Origin: Spirodela intermedia
Taxonomy: Eukaryota; Streptophyta; Magnoliopsida; Alismatales; Araceae
Assembly (NCBI GenBank): GCA_902729315.2
Contig: LR746265.1
Location: 1,468,892 to 1,532,891, forward strand
Length of the DNA stretch: 64,000 nt
Direction: 5' to 3'
Part shown: positions 12,931-24,464 of the stretch, in pieces
Numbering within the stretch: the first letter of the stretch is position 1
How the letters are laid out: each line of letters opens with the position of its first letter
Notes under the pieces: generated by a model
Told to the model about the DNA's origin: nothing
Seen by the model: only the letters and a program-made list of their open reading frames with translations
Database searches by the model: none
Position numbers and translations under genes: made by a program

Positions 12931-13090
12931 ATGCTGGTTGCCGACAGAGAGATTAAAGAGCCACCAGCGGAGTTTTGAGACACGACGGTACTCAGGTGAG
13001 TGCCCCTTTCTACTTGCTCCTCCGCGTCCCCAAGTGGGAAGCCATCCCCCCTCTCTCTCTCTCTCTCTCTCTGGATTTCGTCTGAGACAC
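10695..13090. promoter_or_regulatory. Shared upstream region of two head-to-head zinc-finger genes
   Basis: 2.4-kb interval between the two SUPERMAN-like start codons. It holds (GT)n/(GA)n at about 10910-10981, (GA)n at 12577-12627, a long GA-rich tract at 12821-12927 and (CT)n at 13046-13073. The middle (11500-12400) is AT-rich with no recognised element. GAGA tracts are the known binding sequence of plant BBR/BPC proteins. Their use here is an inference. Confidence 0.5.
12821..12927. repeat. Long (GA)n microsatellite
   Basis: GA dinucleotides, nearly uninterrupted from 12848 to 12927 and preceded by GATA/GAGA variants. It ends about 160 bases upstream of the zinc-finger ATG at 13091. The long reading frames of alternating Arg/Glu or Ser/Leu through it are artefacts of the repeat. 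Confidence 0.95.
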
Positions 13091-13516
13091 ATGGAGAGGA
13101 TCGCCTTCTCTAGGAAAGGTCAAAGCACACGTAGAGGCGGCGAGGTCGGGTACCCATGGGGCCACGCCCGACGAGGCTTCTGTCCAAGCGCCGTCGTGTG
13201 GGGGCTCTCGTGGCTGGCGAGATCGTACAGGTGCAGCTTCTGCAACAGGGACTTCCGATCTGCGCAGGCTCTCGGCGGCCACATGAACGTCCACCGGAGA
13301 GACCGCGCCAGGCTGAGAGTGCCCCCTCCTCTCTCTCTCCGTCCCTATCACCTTTCTCTATCCTCAGGAGCTTCTTCTTCTTCGTCGGAGGCGGCTCACA
13401 TGGTACCCAAAGCATCTCTCGGCGGCGGCAGCGCTGAGGAGGTCCTCGCCGGAGAGGACGGTCGCGCTAACATCACAATTGAGGCTGACTTGGAGCTCCG
13501 CCTGGGTTACGCTTAG
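13091..13516 (+). CDS. SUPERMAN/RBE-like single C2H2 zinc-finger repressor, 141 aa
   Basis: Second single-finger C2H2 factor. The finger [20 protein letters not shown] (Cys48, Cys51, His64, His68) is followed by HRRDRARLR, and it is preceded by WLARSY, which resembles the conserved tryptophan-containing lead-in of SUPERMAN. A serine-rich linker leads to a terminal EAR-like DLELRLGYA. The start is the first in-frame ATG at 13091; the frame upstream is open only through repeat-derived sequence from a TTG. Intronless. The finger is closely related to that of the neighbour at 10293-10694, but the flanks differ, so this is either an old local duplication or independent family members. A repressor role in floral or meristem patterning is inferred from the family. 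Confidence 0.85.
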   Translation: MERIAFSRKGQSTRRGGEVGYPWGHARRGFCPSAVVWGLSWLARSYRCSFCNRDFRSAQALGGHMNVHRRDRARLRVPPPLSLRPYHLSLSSGASSSSSEAAHMVPKASLGGGSAEEVLAGEDGRANITIEADLELRLGYA

Positions 13517-14003
13517 GGCTGCATGCAGTTTTCTCGTCCATGCCAGGTGGTCGTTGATTTCTTCTTCTCTTCTATGAAACATCATCCCATTGCCCCCCAC
13601 CATTCTCCAGTGCCTTCTGCAGGGTGTACTGTTATTCATCAGGTAGGATTTAGATCTAGAGAGAGAGAGAGAGTAGTCATGAACGAGAACATGGAGATAG
13701 GCAGGCGAAGGCCTTTAATGGTCTGGCCGTCTCGGTGGCTCCGCCTCTCGTTGCTCTCGGGCGGGGAAGATACAGTACGTGGATCTGCGATAGAAAGAGA
13801 GAGTTGGAGAAATTCTCGTCCACAGACGGACGACGCAGAGAGATCCTCTCTCTCTTTCCTTGTGATGGTGCATGGAAGTGCAGTGAAGGAACCCCACGAG
13901 GGGGGCGCTATGGTAGAGAGGTTTATGCAGCTCTACTCCATCAACTTCGCTTTCGTTGCTTTCCACCCTCACCCAGCCACCATTACTATCCAACCTCTCG
14001 AGT

Positions 14004-14045
<42 letters not shown>

Positions 14046-14250
14046 CGTCTCGAAGATAACAGGATTCAGGAAGAGGGCTCTTTCCTAGTCCGGCTAACAA
14101 CTGTCAGTCAAACCAGGTTTCTCAGGCTAGACTCCATGAAAGCTTCCATACTCGGACACTCTGCGGGCTTACCGGCACGAGCTCGCCCATCCCCTGTCTC
14201 ACCCCATCGTCGCTTCTTCCGCCGCCGCCAATCCCACCATTAGGTTTTTT
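13517..14250. other. Convergent 3' flanks of zinc-finger and PP2C genes
   Basis: No gene recognised. It should hold the 3' UTRs of the two converging genes. It contains short GA tracts at about 13658-13672 and a (GA)n tract at 14006-14042. Confidence 0.5.
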
Positions 14251-17200
14251 TCATGCTCTCCTCAGGTCAACCACGATCACACTGATGTTGTCCGAGCTCT
14301 GCCTCCCCAGGGCGAGGCGAGTCAGCAGCGTCGCTGCCATGGAGCAATAGGAGCCGCCGGGGTTGGCGCGCTCCGCCGCCGCGGCGCCGCCATCGCAGCC
14401 GTCGGTGCGGAGGTCCTCCGCCGGGCCCTGCCGGCGCTCGTCCCGGAGGCACCGGCGGACGATGTCGCAGGCCAGGTCGTTGGACAGGACGTCCCACATG
14501 CCGTCGCTGGCGATAATCAGGAACTCGTCCTCGGGGGTCCTCTCGCTGACCCGAATCTCGGGGTCGGAGATCACTATCGGCTTCAAGTACTTGTCACCTG
14601 AAAAAGTCAACCAGTCAGGCCATGACCCAGATCGTCAACGCAGAATAGTCAACTTCGCGACCATTTCAACTCCAATGGAAGCATATAATGCAAGTGAGTG
14701 AGACATCTAAAAATCACTGAGGTGACCTCGGATTCCTGATTATTCAACCAGGGTGGGTTATTTCCAATAAGAATACATTCCGAGACGGATTACCATACAA
14801 GAATTTTCACATCTTTACCAAAACTAGCATCGTTCGTTTCCCCTTGGAGACAAGATGTATGATATAAGAGCACACACACACAATAAATAAATAAATAAAT
14901 AAAATTAAAAAAATTCAATAAGACAATTTAAGAACACATTCACCATGGGTTCCATGGGTGCTTGGAAGTTATGAAGAGTGGTATAGGATCCTAGAATGGG
15001 ATGAAATAAGTACTGCCATGGCGATGATGGAGAGAAGGTCCGATTATGGGCACGCTTTGAGCCCCATCCATTTACTTTTCCCTAATTCACAAGAACTGCA
15101 GAAAGGAAATAAAGCATGCATTAATTTGATAGGAAAACACAGCCATCGATCCAAGCTGTGCGGTGGCTTTCTATGTTGACCCACAGAAGGAGGAGAAATG
15201 AGTCTCGTCATGGCATCCTGGAATGCATATATAACACATTCACCACATCAGTTCTGAGGTTGAGAATCAGAGAGAAAAAAGGAGGTCCACGACGTGGGTC
15301 GATTGGGTGGGTGAAGCGCAGAGAAGAATTGGGTGAAGAAAGAAAGACACAGAGACCTCTGCTTTTCTATGGTCGTTGACCATAATCACAGCAGCTATGG
15401 CCAACCCAATTCGATGATAAGCATTGTTTCATTTGTAACTAGCGTGACAACCATAGCCACAAAAACACACGGGCTTGAAAAGAAGACACAGTGAGGTATA
15501 GAGGAGGCTAGCCTATGTTTCCTTCAGGATCGTAGATTACTCATGGAGCCCCTGTAATCACGGTTGGGAGAATCATCAGCCTATCTTGATCAATACTGGA
15601 TTGACTGATCATATTCTACGATTATTACAAGTCATGTTCCATGGAGAAAACCTTTTTTTTTTTTTTTTTTTTTTGAGATGAAGAAGAAACGGTCATAATC
15701 AGTGTCACAGTTTGTGAAATGCTTGAATCAATTGATTTTGTAATGATATGACTATGTGCGGATCAGCTCGAAGCTTGGCGGGCCTCATTTTTTGAGGTGC
15801 ATATGTTGAACCTCGACCTATGTTCTAAAGAGGGAGGAGAGAAGTAGCATTCGCCACCATTCTTGTTTTCCAGCTTTCGCCTCATGACAGTAAGGTCTCG
15901 TGAAATGGCAACAGAAAAGAACAGAAAAGTGAAGAATAGAAGTCAACTGCAAAGAAGACCAGATAGAAAGGTTTGACCTTAGAAGAAGAACACCGATGGC
16001 AATCCACATAGGATGCCAGGAGAGAAGGGAATAAGAAGGCAAAAAATGGAAGAAAAAATCGGTAAAATAAAGATAAAAGCCTGAGATCGTCATTTGTGTA
16101 GGGTAGTGTAGCATCAATTAAGATAAAAGCCTGGAGCTCAATTCGATTTCAACTTTGGAATCCATTGTCTACCGCAGCTAAATAACATTTGATCTGAGTA
16201 GAATCACGATTGTTCATCGCTAGCTGTAACTACGCACGATCACATGAAACCAGATAACGAGCACACTTTGGAGACTTAGATTTACTTTATTTAAGATTAA
16301 AAATTCACATTCTTGCTGATAATAACTGATTTACATTTCTGTGTTATCGTATTCAAATTAAATAAAATTGCATGAAACTGGACAAGAATTATACCCAATG
16401 GACGAGGCAGACAGAACTGAAGATATTGGGGACAAAGTTAACGGAGTGGAACCTAAAACTGTTCCCGGAGAATTTGATAAAAGGACAGAAAATACCGCAC
16501 AAGTATATAACACTATCTATGAACCTTCACAAAAATTATACCCAGCTCTACTTTCTTCCTCAATCAAGTTGTTGAATATGCGCGGGCATCATGTTTTACT
16601 CTTTTAATTGATTTTATGAATAACACTATCAGATGTCAGTTGCTCCATTAGAATCACATAGTTGAGTGGATAAGGAGAGCTGCTAGTGAAAATATTTCTT
16701 CTATATGAAAAATCTATTAATTCAATAGATCACTATCTGTCTCTTTTCAGTTGATTCACAACTTCCACAATGTTCATCCGTACGGTTTGACACCCATATG
16801 CACTGATACAATTGGTGAGTTCCGATTTGATGCTTATATAGAGTACGTCAATAAACCATAAACTGAGAAGCACAGAAACAAAGATTGCACAAAGCCTCAA
16901 TCAAAAAACAAGAGAATTTATAATCAATTGCAAACGTTATCAAATACAGAAATTTAAAATCACCATTTCACACATAAATAAGGCAACCGCATTCAAATTA
17001 TATCTCTATAAATTCATAGCAATGATACTTGGGTTTATACCATAGAAATGGGAATTATTCAAGCATTAGCATTTATTCTACGACATTTCTTGCCCTTAGT
17101 TGTTTCGTATCTATATCACTCGGTAATAGTTCTATTATCACATAGTATCTTACCTATGCAGCCAATGTTTAAATGAGTAATCAAAGGACATTTTTAGAGG

Positions 17201-20172
17201 AACAATTGACACGTAAATAACTGAAAAATATCATCATTTATCCAATTTAGATTGTGAAAAAACGATCAGAAAGAAGATGGAATTTACAAGACCTTCCCCA
17301 CTATGACGTTCAAAATTAGAGGCTGCCATTGTGGCATTTGATAATAAATCATCGACTGGACTCACACAATAAATGCGAAAATATCATTTATGTTAAATTT
17401 CAAACCATCTAAACACTTAAAATTGATCAAATAATCAAATGAACACAGGATTCAATAACTAAATTAAACCTACATACCGTGCATCATCATCAACTGAACA
17501 TCCAATCACGGTACAGAGGCAAGAAAAGCATCATTTGACCATGCCTAAGAAATGAGACCATTCACTGAAAGCCATAACAGGTCAGGCCACATCGAATGCA
17601 TCATGCCATGACACTAACGTAACCAGTCACCAACCATTTGTCATCCAATACTATAGCGAAATCAAGACATCAGCTACCGATATTAGCGAAGCAGATTCAA
17701 TCCGTAATGATGGTTCCCAGACAGTCATAGCTATAATCACCTAATTACGGGAAACGAACGAGAAAATTCTATCATTTTTTACCAAATGAATATCCTCATT
17801 TGACGTGTTTCAGAGAAACATGCCCATACAATAAAAGGACATAAGTAGTGTCAGCTCATAATGGTTCGAATCCACAGAATCTCTCACAGTCGACTTTCAC
17901 AATCCTAATGGTTCACCGTGTCATCTTAAAAATGCAGCCAGAACACAGAACTCTAGAGGATAAAAGCAGTAAGAAAAAGACAGCAGTTCTGACGGTGATC
18001 GGCAGAGTATCTCCATGTTTAACGCAGAAGAAGAAAGTAGAAAAGAACCACGGCATCTGCTTGCATTTGCACATCTAGAGTAGACCCTATTATGTCTAGA
18101 GCTTTAAAGGCAGAACGCCGAACTAAAAGGAGCCAAGAAAACAAACCATCATGGGAAAGATGGACCCAGAGAAAGACGGCCATCCTCACAGGTAATACAG
18201 TTTTGTGGTATCGTTCGAAATTCTAAACATTTTTGTGAATGGGATGCGCAATTCTAAATATTCCTCAATTAGCCGTTTATTTGGCATCGTTCGAAACGCA
18301 TAACTTCTCAGAGTTATAAACAGTTTTGTGGTAATATACAAGTTTTATCAAAGTTTTAATGTGCTGTTATGTCTTCCAAGATGATTGGAATGTGATAGCG
18401 CGATTTTCTATTGATGATTGACGTTATTCACACGGAGCAGAGAAATGCAGGGACGTCAGAACGCAGGGAGCAGAGAAATTCTCACCAATTGCACGAGACA
18501 TAGCAAGAATCCCAAGAACGCGAGCTCCATTTACGTAGATCACCCTTCCTCCCGCTGCTTCTATGCGCGCCATCTCGTCTGGTCTGTCCGGCTGCGCAGT
18601 TTGAAACGTAAGTTAAAATGATCAAAATCCCCTGACATTGCCGGCGGCACACATTCACAAGCGAGAAGAAAGCACACGGACCTACCACACCGGGCCAGAC
18701 GGAGGAAGCGAGAAAGAAGAAAACAACACAGTAGAATCTCCCACCCCCGACGAAGTAACAGCATATCCCCACCCTGAACCAAAGAATGCCCGAAACTTGA
18801 CCCTAAATAACCTAAGATGCCATCACCTTGTGATCGGAGGACAGCGGCGCGGCACGGCCCCCGCGGCTGAGCACGGCGCGAGAGTCACCGCAGTTGGCGA
18901 TGAAGACGCGGTGGCGGTCGACGACGGCGACGACGGCGGTGGAGCCCACGATCTGCGACGAGAATCCAGCTTGATCGCAGCCGCAGGACGGTTCCCCGAC
19001 GCTGCCGCAGGCGCAGGACGCCAGCGCCAGCTCGTCCATCCGCCGGAAGGTCCGCATTGTCGCCTCCGTGAACACGTCCACGGTGATCTGACTCTCGCCG
19101 AAGTTCGACGACGACTTCTGTAGTTCCTCCGCCAAGAACACGTGCATTCGCTCCTTGCAGAGAGCAGACACCTGAAATGCCAGCGAGAGAATGGGTACCA
19201 TCAGGCTACCGACGTGCAACAGGACGAGACGCAGGCAGATCTTACGACGCCCCGAGAGGCCGCGTGTCTTACGGATAATGGGATCGGTGAAGATAATTTT
19301 GTAAGAAGCGAGCAAGGAGGACGCGTAATGGAGGCGCAAGCAACATGCGAATGCTTGCAACCCAATTGGAGAATTGAAAACAGAGAAAATCTGACAGAAA
19401 GTGAGGGATGCCAAGAACCGAAGGAGCTTCCGAGTTATCAAAAACTATAGTCATACCGTAACATCCCAGAAAAAAGTAGTAAGGAAAAAAAAAACGAATC
19501 GCCTCCGATCTTCCCGAGTTTTTCGTCGGATCGCCGGTGTTATCGATATTTTTGTTCGGTAATCGGCATTCGTAAATAGAAGAGCTAAATCGTGGAGGCA
19601 TTAGAAGACGAGCCTCGAATCGACCGTACTAATAAAAAAATATGACAGAAGAAAGCAGGACGTCCGGATTTTACGTGGGAGCCGCCATGGCCATCGAAGA
19701 CCGCGAAGAAATGCAACGGTGACGAACAGTCGTCCCCCGGCGAGTAGAAGCAGGGGTGCAGGGAAACAGCGTCCTCCATTTCTCGTGACCGGCCGGAGAG
19801 CGATACGAAGCCGAATTCTGGCCGCGGCATAGAAGGTACATTTCTGCGTGTGGACGGAACGTCCGGTGCCACCAGCTCCCCCGTGTTCGAAACAGACGCC
19901 GAAGAAGAAGCCGGAGAAGGCACCGCCGGCGGCAGAGGAGGACAGGAGAAGGCGTTCGATCTCCCCGCAGGGCAGCGCTTCCTGCCTTCCTCGTCGCCGT
20001 CGGACTTCTCCGCCCCCGTCTCCGAGCAGCTCGGGCTTCCCGGCCGAGGTGGCGCGTCCACGTCGCCGGCCACCGCCACCGACCGCCGCACCTCGATCCT
20101 CCGGCGCCGGGCTTCGCGGCATTTCTCCGGGAAGCAGCCGTCGCTGGACATTTTCAAGCAGATATCAGTCAT
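14251..20172 (-). CDS. AHG1: Clade A protein phosphatase 2C, AHG1-like, about 431 aa
   Basis: Mg/Mn-dependent Ser/Thr phosphatase of the ABA-signalling clade, which inactivates SnRK2 kinases. Four exons: 19675-20172, 18827-19171, 18486-18591 and 14251-14597. Junctions are phase 0, 0 and 1, and intron 3 is 3.9 kb. Metal-site and catalytic motifs are intact: [52 protein letters not shown] and [12 protein letters not shown]. The region after DGHGG ([10 protein letters not shown]), the Cys-rich [14 protein letters not shown] and the phrase [13 protein letters not shown] are closest, as I recall, to Arabidopsis AHG1, a seed-specific member. The residue normally tryptophan in the flap (VIxWxGARV) is Val301 here, codon 18532-18534. 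That tryptophan inserts into ABA-bound PYR/PYL receptors, and AHG1 also lacks it. PYL insensitivity is therefore predicted, not shown. The N-terminal 100 residues are low complexity. ABRE-like G-boxes lie upstream. Confidence 0.85.
14598..18485 (-). other. Long intron 3 of the PP2C gene
   Basis: 3.9-kb AT-rich intron between exons whose phases match (ATT G / GT GAC). It contains a poly-T run at 15651-15674 and a TAAA repeat near 14885-14901. No nested gene, tRNA or transposon end was recognised. Short open frames are not supported. Confidence 0.6.
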
Positions 20173-20628
20173 CGTGACTGGCGATCGCTCCTCCAGAAGG
20201 GGATCTCCACGCGATTCCCCCCCTACCCCCGATCATCGCCCGCCTGAGTCCCCGTCGGAGAGAACGGAAACCTCCCGCCGTCTCTCCTCTTCCTCTCCGC
20301 GCCCCTCCTCTCTCCCAGCTACAACAACAAAAGCATACAACATTACGCTCTCTCTCCGCTTCTCTCTCTATCCCTCTGCGCGAGACTCTGCTCGCTCCTT
20401 TTCCACCTTTGAAACTCCGGGGGCAGGGAACTCCACCGCGGGCAGCTACCCGGGCTGCCCGGCCGAGACAGAAGACCGGAGCTGAACGATGTCGCGACAC
20501 GTATCCCGATGACGTGACGTCTTCTCGGGCTCCACTTTCCCCCGTTTTCTCTCTCCTCCCCGAATTATCGTCACCGTACGGGCGGCCACGATCAGCGCCG
20601 CTCTCGTCGCCCGCCTCCGGATTGCGCC

Positions 20629-20845
20629 ACGTGATGGGTCACCAATGGCCCCACGGGCCCCGGAGAGATACGCGTCTCCACGGGAATATCTCTCCCCAGA
20701 GATCTGGACACGTGTCCGCCGGAACCCCGGAAGCCTTCGGGGACGATCACGTGGCGGCCGGTAGAGCTATTACGATCCGCGACCGCGAGGGCTGATTATA
20801 TCACCGACACGTCAGCACCAGGGGCGCCCCAACCCCTGACACGTG
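20629..20845. promoter_or_regulatory. Cluster of CACGTG (G-box/ABRE) palindromes
   Basis: Four CACGTG cores lie at 20629-20634, 20709-20714, 20748-20753 and 20840-20845. Two read CACGTGGC (20748 and 20840), the strong ABRE form bound by ABF/ABI5 bZIP factors. A fifth CACGTG is at 21473-21478. They lie 460-1,300 bases upstream of the PP2C start, in the interval shared with the divergent WRC gene. ABA-induced feedback on clade A PP2C genes is well known; use here is inferred. Confidence 0.6.
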
Positions 20846-21613
20846 GCTTCTCCTCGACGCCGCCCACGGTTGGATCCGACTCGATAAGCTATCGTGGGGT
20901 ATAAAAGTATCTTCCCAACCGCGGATCTTATCACGGGTCGGATCAAAAGGATCTGAGCCGTTAGATTCCCAGGTTCCGCCGGGTCCATTCTGACTGTTAC
21001 AACTCGTCGTATCGTGATAGGTCACGTCGAACCAACTGGCATTCGAACCACTGGAGCAGCCATTAGTGTCGCGACACGTATTGCGGGACCTACGAGACTC
21101 CAACGCCGAATGGGAATCCTTAATGGGCCATCTACGGCCCAACTGACGCTCATAGACTCTCTGGCCCTCTTTAGGTAGCAGGCGGTGGGCCCAACATTGT
21201 GTTCTTCGAGACGATTTACCCAAGTTGGTCTGACTGGGCGCACAAGGAGAACGGCCCAATACGGGATTTTTAAATGGGCCCATAGAGTTGGGATCTAGGC
21301 TGGGTACGGCTCAGACTAGTCCGTCGACCCGTGGGCCCCGGCGGAGATGACGTGGGGGCATCTGACGGTTGCCGACGGCCGCGAGTTACCGCATCGGCCG
21401 GAGCGTTGACCCAGGAGGACTCAAGTAATCTGGAGCGTCCATCGTCATCGCTGTCCTCGCAAATCTCCGATCCACGTGGAAGAAGATAAATGGCAGTAAA
21501 TAGTCTGACTTTAGCGATCTGGTGATCCGGACCGAGCGTGGTGTATCCGTAAATAGTTAACTTAAGAAGGGTGTTTATGAAATTGGGTGGGAAATTACCA
21601 TTCGAGGAGTTTT

Positions 21614-21624
21614 TATATAAATAG
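21614..21624 (+). promoter_or_regulatory. TATA-box candidate for the WRC gene at 21833
   Basis: TATATAAATAG followed by a GC-richer leader. A start about 30 bases downstream would give a 5' UTR of roughly 185 bases before the ATG at 21833. Confidence 0.5.
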
Positions 21625-21832
21625 CAGGGCTTTTGGTATTGAATGAGGAGGGGAAATTTGTTTGGAGGACGAGTTTCTCTCTCGCAGGGCTCGCATCGGC
21701 TCAACGGCAAAACCCAAACCCTGTGGACGACGAGCTACCGCCACTCTGCTGCAGGATCTACAAGTAGGAGGAGTTCGATTCCCTCACCCGGAGCTCTCGG
21801 AGATCCTTCGGCGCCGGGGTGTCGGCTTCGAG

Positions 21833-23540
21833 ATGAGGATCCGGAGGAACGCCGCGAAGATCCCATCTCCTCTGTCGATTCCTACCCAATCTCCCGCTCT
21901 CGCGGCTGAGGGAGATGCAGAAGTGGCGGCGATGGGCGGGGGAGTGGAGATGCATGTGTGCGAGCTGAACCAGTCGCCGTGGGACGCGATGTCCTTCACT
22001 CCGCCGCCGCGGTCGGCGGGGCTCTGCCTCTGCGAGGTCAGATCCGATCGGTTGCCAGCTTCGTTCGTCCTGGTCTGTGTGAAATTAGGTTGAATGGCGT
22101 CCGCCTCAGAATTTCAGTGGCTCGATGGTCATCGGGGTGCCTGTTTCTCCTGCCGCCCGCCCTTGGAAAGGGAAATGGGGAGCTTCTCTTATCGTGTCGT
22201 GCCGCCGCCTAGGGTTTCGCTGCTTCGGGGGTGGGGGGCGGCCGAAGCAACCCTAAATATCACATTCTGATCGACCAGGCTGTGCCATTTTCCGTCGGAG
22301 GATCTCTGATTTGTCCTTGATTACTTTCTTTCTCCTGTCTCTCCGTGTTCTCGTGCGGGTCGCGTGGCTATGGATTTCTCCCGACAGCGGCGGGCATTAG
22401 GTTTTGTGGCGCACATCCAATGAATCGAATCAGCATGTCTCGCTGTCCGTCTGTTCATCGTCTCTCCGCTTTAGAACTCGTCTTTCCTGTTCGGGAAATA
22501 GTGGAGCATCTTCTTCTAGGGTTTGTTCCGCCTCTTCGCTTCTTACTGCTCTGCTTGACGCCGCTCAGTCGCCGCAGGAAGCGGAGGAGGTGGCGGACGA
22601 GACTGCTGCGTTCGTCAGAGGAGCAATGGGGAGGAGGCTGACAGAAGAAGAAGAAGAACAAGAGGAAGCTCCTGCAGTCTGTGATTCTCGCAGGTTCTCG
22701 CCATTATTGCATTGTTTTTTTTTTCTTTTACCAATTCTTCCTCCTCTTTCTTGTGGTGACGAGACGGATTGAACGATCGAATATCTTCTCCGCAGCCTCG
22801 TCCCGGCGGAGTTGACCTTGAGACGTCGGGTGAAGATCGAGGCCATGACAGAGGGAGCGGAAGCGGAGGGGGAGGAGGAGAAGAGGGAGAGGAAGGTGGC
22901 AAAGAAACCCATCGGCAGGAAGAAGGTCAAGAGGAAAAGCGCCTCGGAGGAAGCAGAGGGAGAGATAGTGAAGAAGACGGAGGTGCAGGCGGCTGCTCCT
23001 TCGGCGACATGTAAGAAGACCGACGGCAAAGGATGGCACTGCAAACGGGAGGCCCAGCATCCTCATTCTCTCTGCGAGTATCACCTCACCCAGGTCCGCT
23101 CCTACTACAGTAACGGCGGCTGCGGCGGCGGCGGCGCCGCCGCTGCCCATGTTCATGACCAGCAAACCTCCCGGAGCTCACCCGGGGGAATCGACGGCGA
23201 GCAGAATGAAGATAAGAAAAGGAGCTTGCCGAAGAAGAAGATCAACAAGAAAGACGACGGCGGCGGCGACAGCGGCGCCGGCAGGACGAGGAAGCCGCCG
23301 ACGTCGGATTTCTACTACTACTATTCGGGCTTTGGGCCTTGGTGGGGCAGGAGGAGGAACGGCGGCGGAGGCGTGGACCAGGTGACGACGGTCCACGACC
23401 AGGCGCCGGAGGATCTGGACCTCGACGACGAAGATACCGACGACGTTGGGGTTCTCGGGGACGACGACGGGGATGACGTCTCCGGCAAGAGGAGAGGGAG
23501 GAAGCCCATTAAAGCCCGCTCCCTCAAGTCCCTACTGTAA
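21833..23540 (+). CDS. WRC-domain nuclear protein (no QLQ domain), about 357 aa
   Basis: Three exons, 21833-22036, 22569-22693 and about 22796-23540, with junction phases 0 and 2. Exon 1 starts MRIRRNAAKIPSPL and carries CELNQSPWD. Exon 3 opens LVPAELTLRRRVKIEA, then a Lys/Glu-rich basic stretch, then a WRC motif with C-x9-C-x10-C-x2-H spacing (Cys182, Cys192, Cys203, His206), a DNA-binding module known from growth-regulating factors. There is no QLQ domain, so this is not a GRF. Beyond it lie a glycine/alanine tract, an aromatic block SDFYYYYSGFGPWWGRRR, an acidic stretch and the terminal KPIKARSLKSLL. A nuclear, possibly DNA-binding role is inferred; the function of this subfamily is unknown to me. 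The exon 2 acceptor at 22568 has an in-frame alternative AG six bases on. A convergent paralog lies at 24837-26317. Confidence 0.8.
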
Positions 23541-24433
23541 GCCTCCCCTACATTGCTAAATTAATTCCCCTCTCTCTCTCGTTCTCTCTCATTCTCTCTC
23601 ATTCTCTCTCATTCTCTCTCATTCTCTCTCACTCTCTCTCATTCTCTCTCTAACTTTTGGCCTCTCTCGCTCCGGTCTTAGCGTGCCCTCTTCGATTCGG
23701 ATACCCTAACCTTAAACCCGAGACACGGCGAGGCCTCGTGCCTCCCTACGGACCCGGCGATGTAGGGGGGCCACGTCACCCGGCTCACCCTCTGTCGGAA
23801 AAATCTACGTTATGGATGTGGGACCCACTGGGAGTCGAACGCCTCCTGCCATGTTCATCCCACTGTACTTACTTACTCCCCCAAAAGTAACTCTGAAAAG
23901 TTTTCCCAAAAAAAATTACGCGTGATCATATATTTTTACTAAAAATATAAATAAGATTTATTGGCGTTGTGTTTTACGCTCATAATCCGTTAAATTGTAC
24001 CAAGGTAAAAATAAAAAATAATTAAAAAAATGTTTATCACCTCTCAATATTATGACTATTGAAGATTATTTATGTTTTCATGCGAGTATCGCGAATGATA
24101 TGATGATTTCATGCGAGTATCAATCTGCAAACCCTAATAACATTGTGGCGGATGAACTCAAGAGTTACTAACTATTAATTAAACGCAATGCAATCACGTT
24201 GGAAGAAATAAAAAATGCTGCGTTGGGCGACGAGGAAAACCAAAAAAAAAAGATCGTATTTTGTTTTCAGGTTGGAGCTGAAGAAAGGTCGCGCGGAGTC
24301 GGAGCAACCTGAGAGATTATCAAAGCCCTTGGACCCGATCCTGGAGTCTGGTAGCCACGAGTACACAGCGCCGACCATTACCGTTACCAGAGGCTGAAGA
24401 ACTCTGAGGTCTCTCTTCTCTCATCGGCTATGC

Positions 24434-24464
<31 letters not shown>

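Larger units (their letters stand above)
20173..21832. promoter_or_regulatory. Divergent promoter between PP2C (-) and WRC gene (+)
   Basis: 1.66 kb, GC-rich, holding the leaders of both genes and the CACGTG cluster. A plus-strand TATATAAATAG at 21614-21624 is about 210 bases upstream of the WRC start codon and is a good core promoter candidate. TATAAAAG at 20900-20907 is a second one. Open frames of 128-211 residues here show no family similarity. Confidence 0.5.

Noticed and set aside
12481-13092. Frames of Arg/Glu and Ser/Leu repeats up to 165 codons
   Set aside because: They are translations of the GA/CT microsatellite and have no other content.
17855-17880. GGTTCGAATCC, resembling a tRNA T-loop
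   Set aside because: No A-box, anticodon stem or acceptor stem can be paired around it, so no tRNA is called. A similar GTTCGAACC near 50393 was rejected for the same reason.
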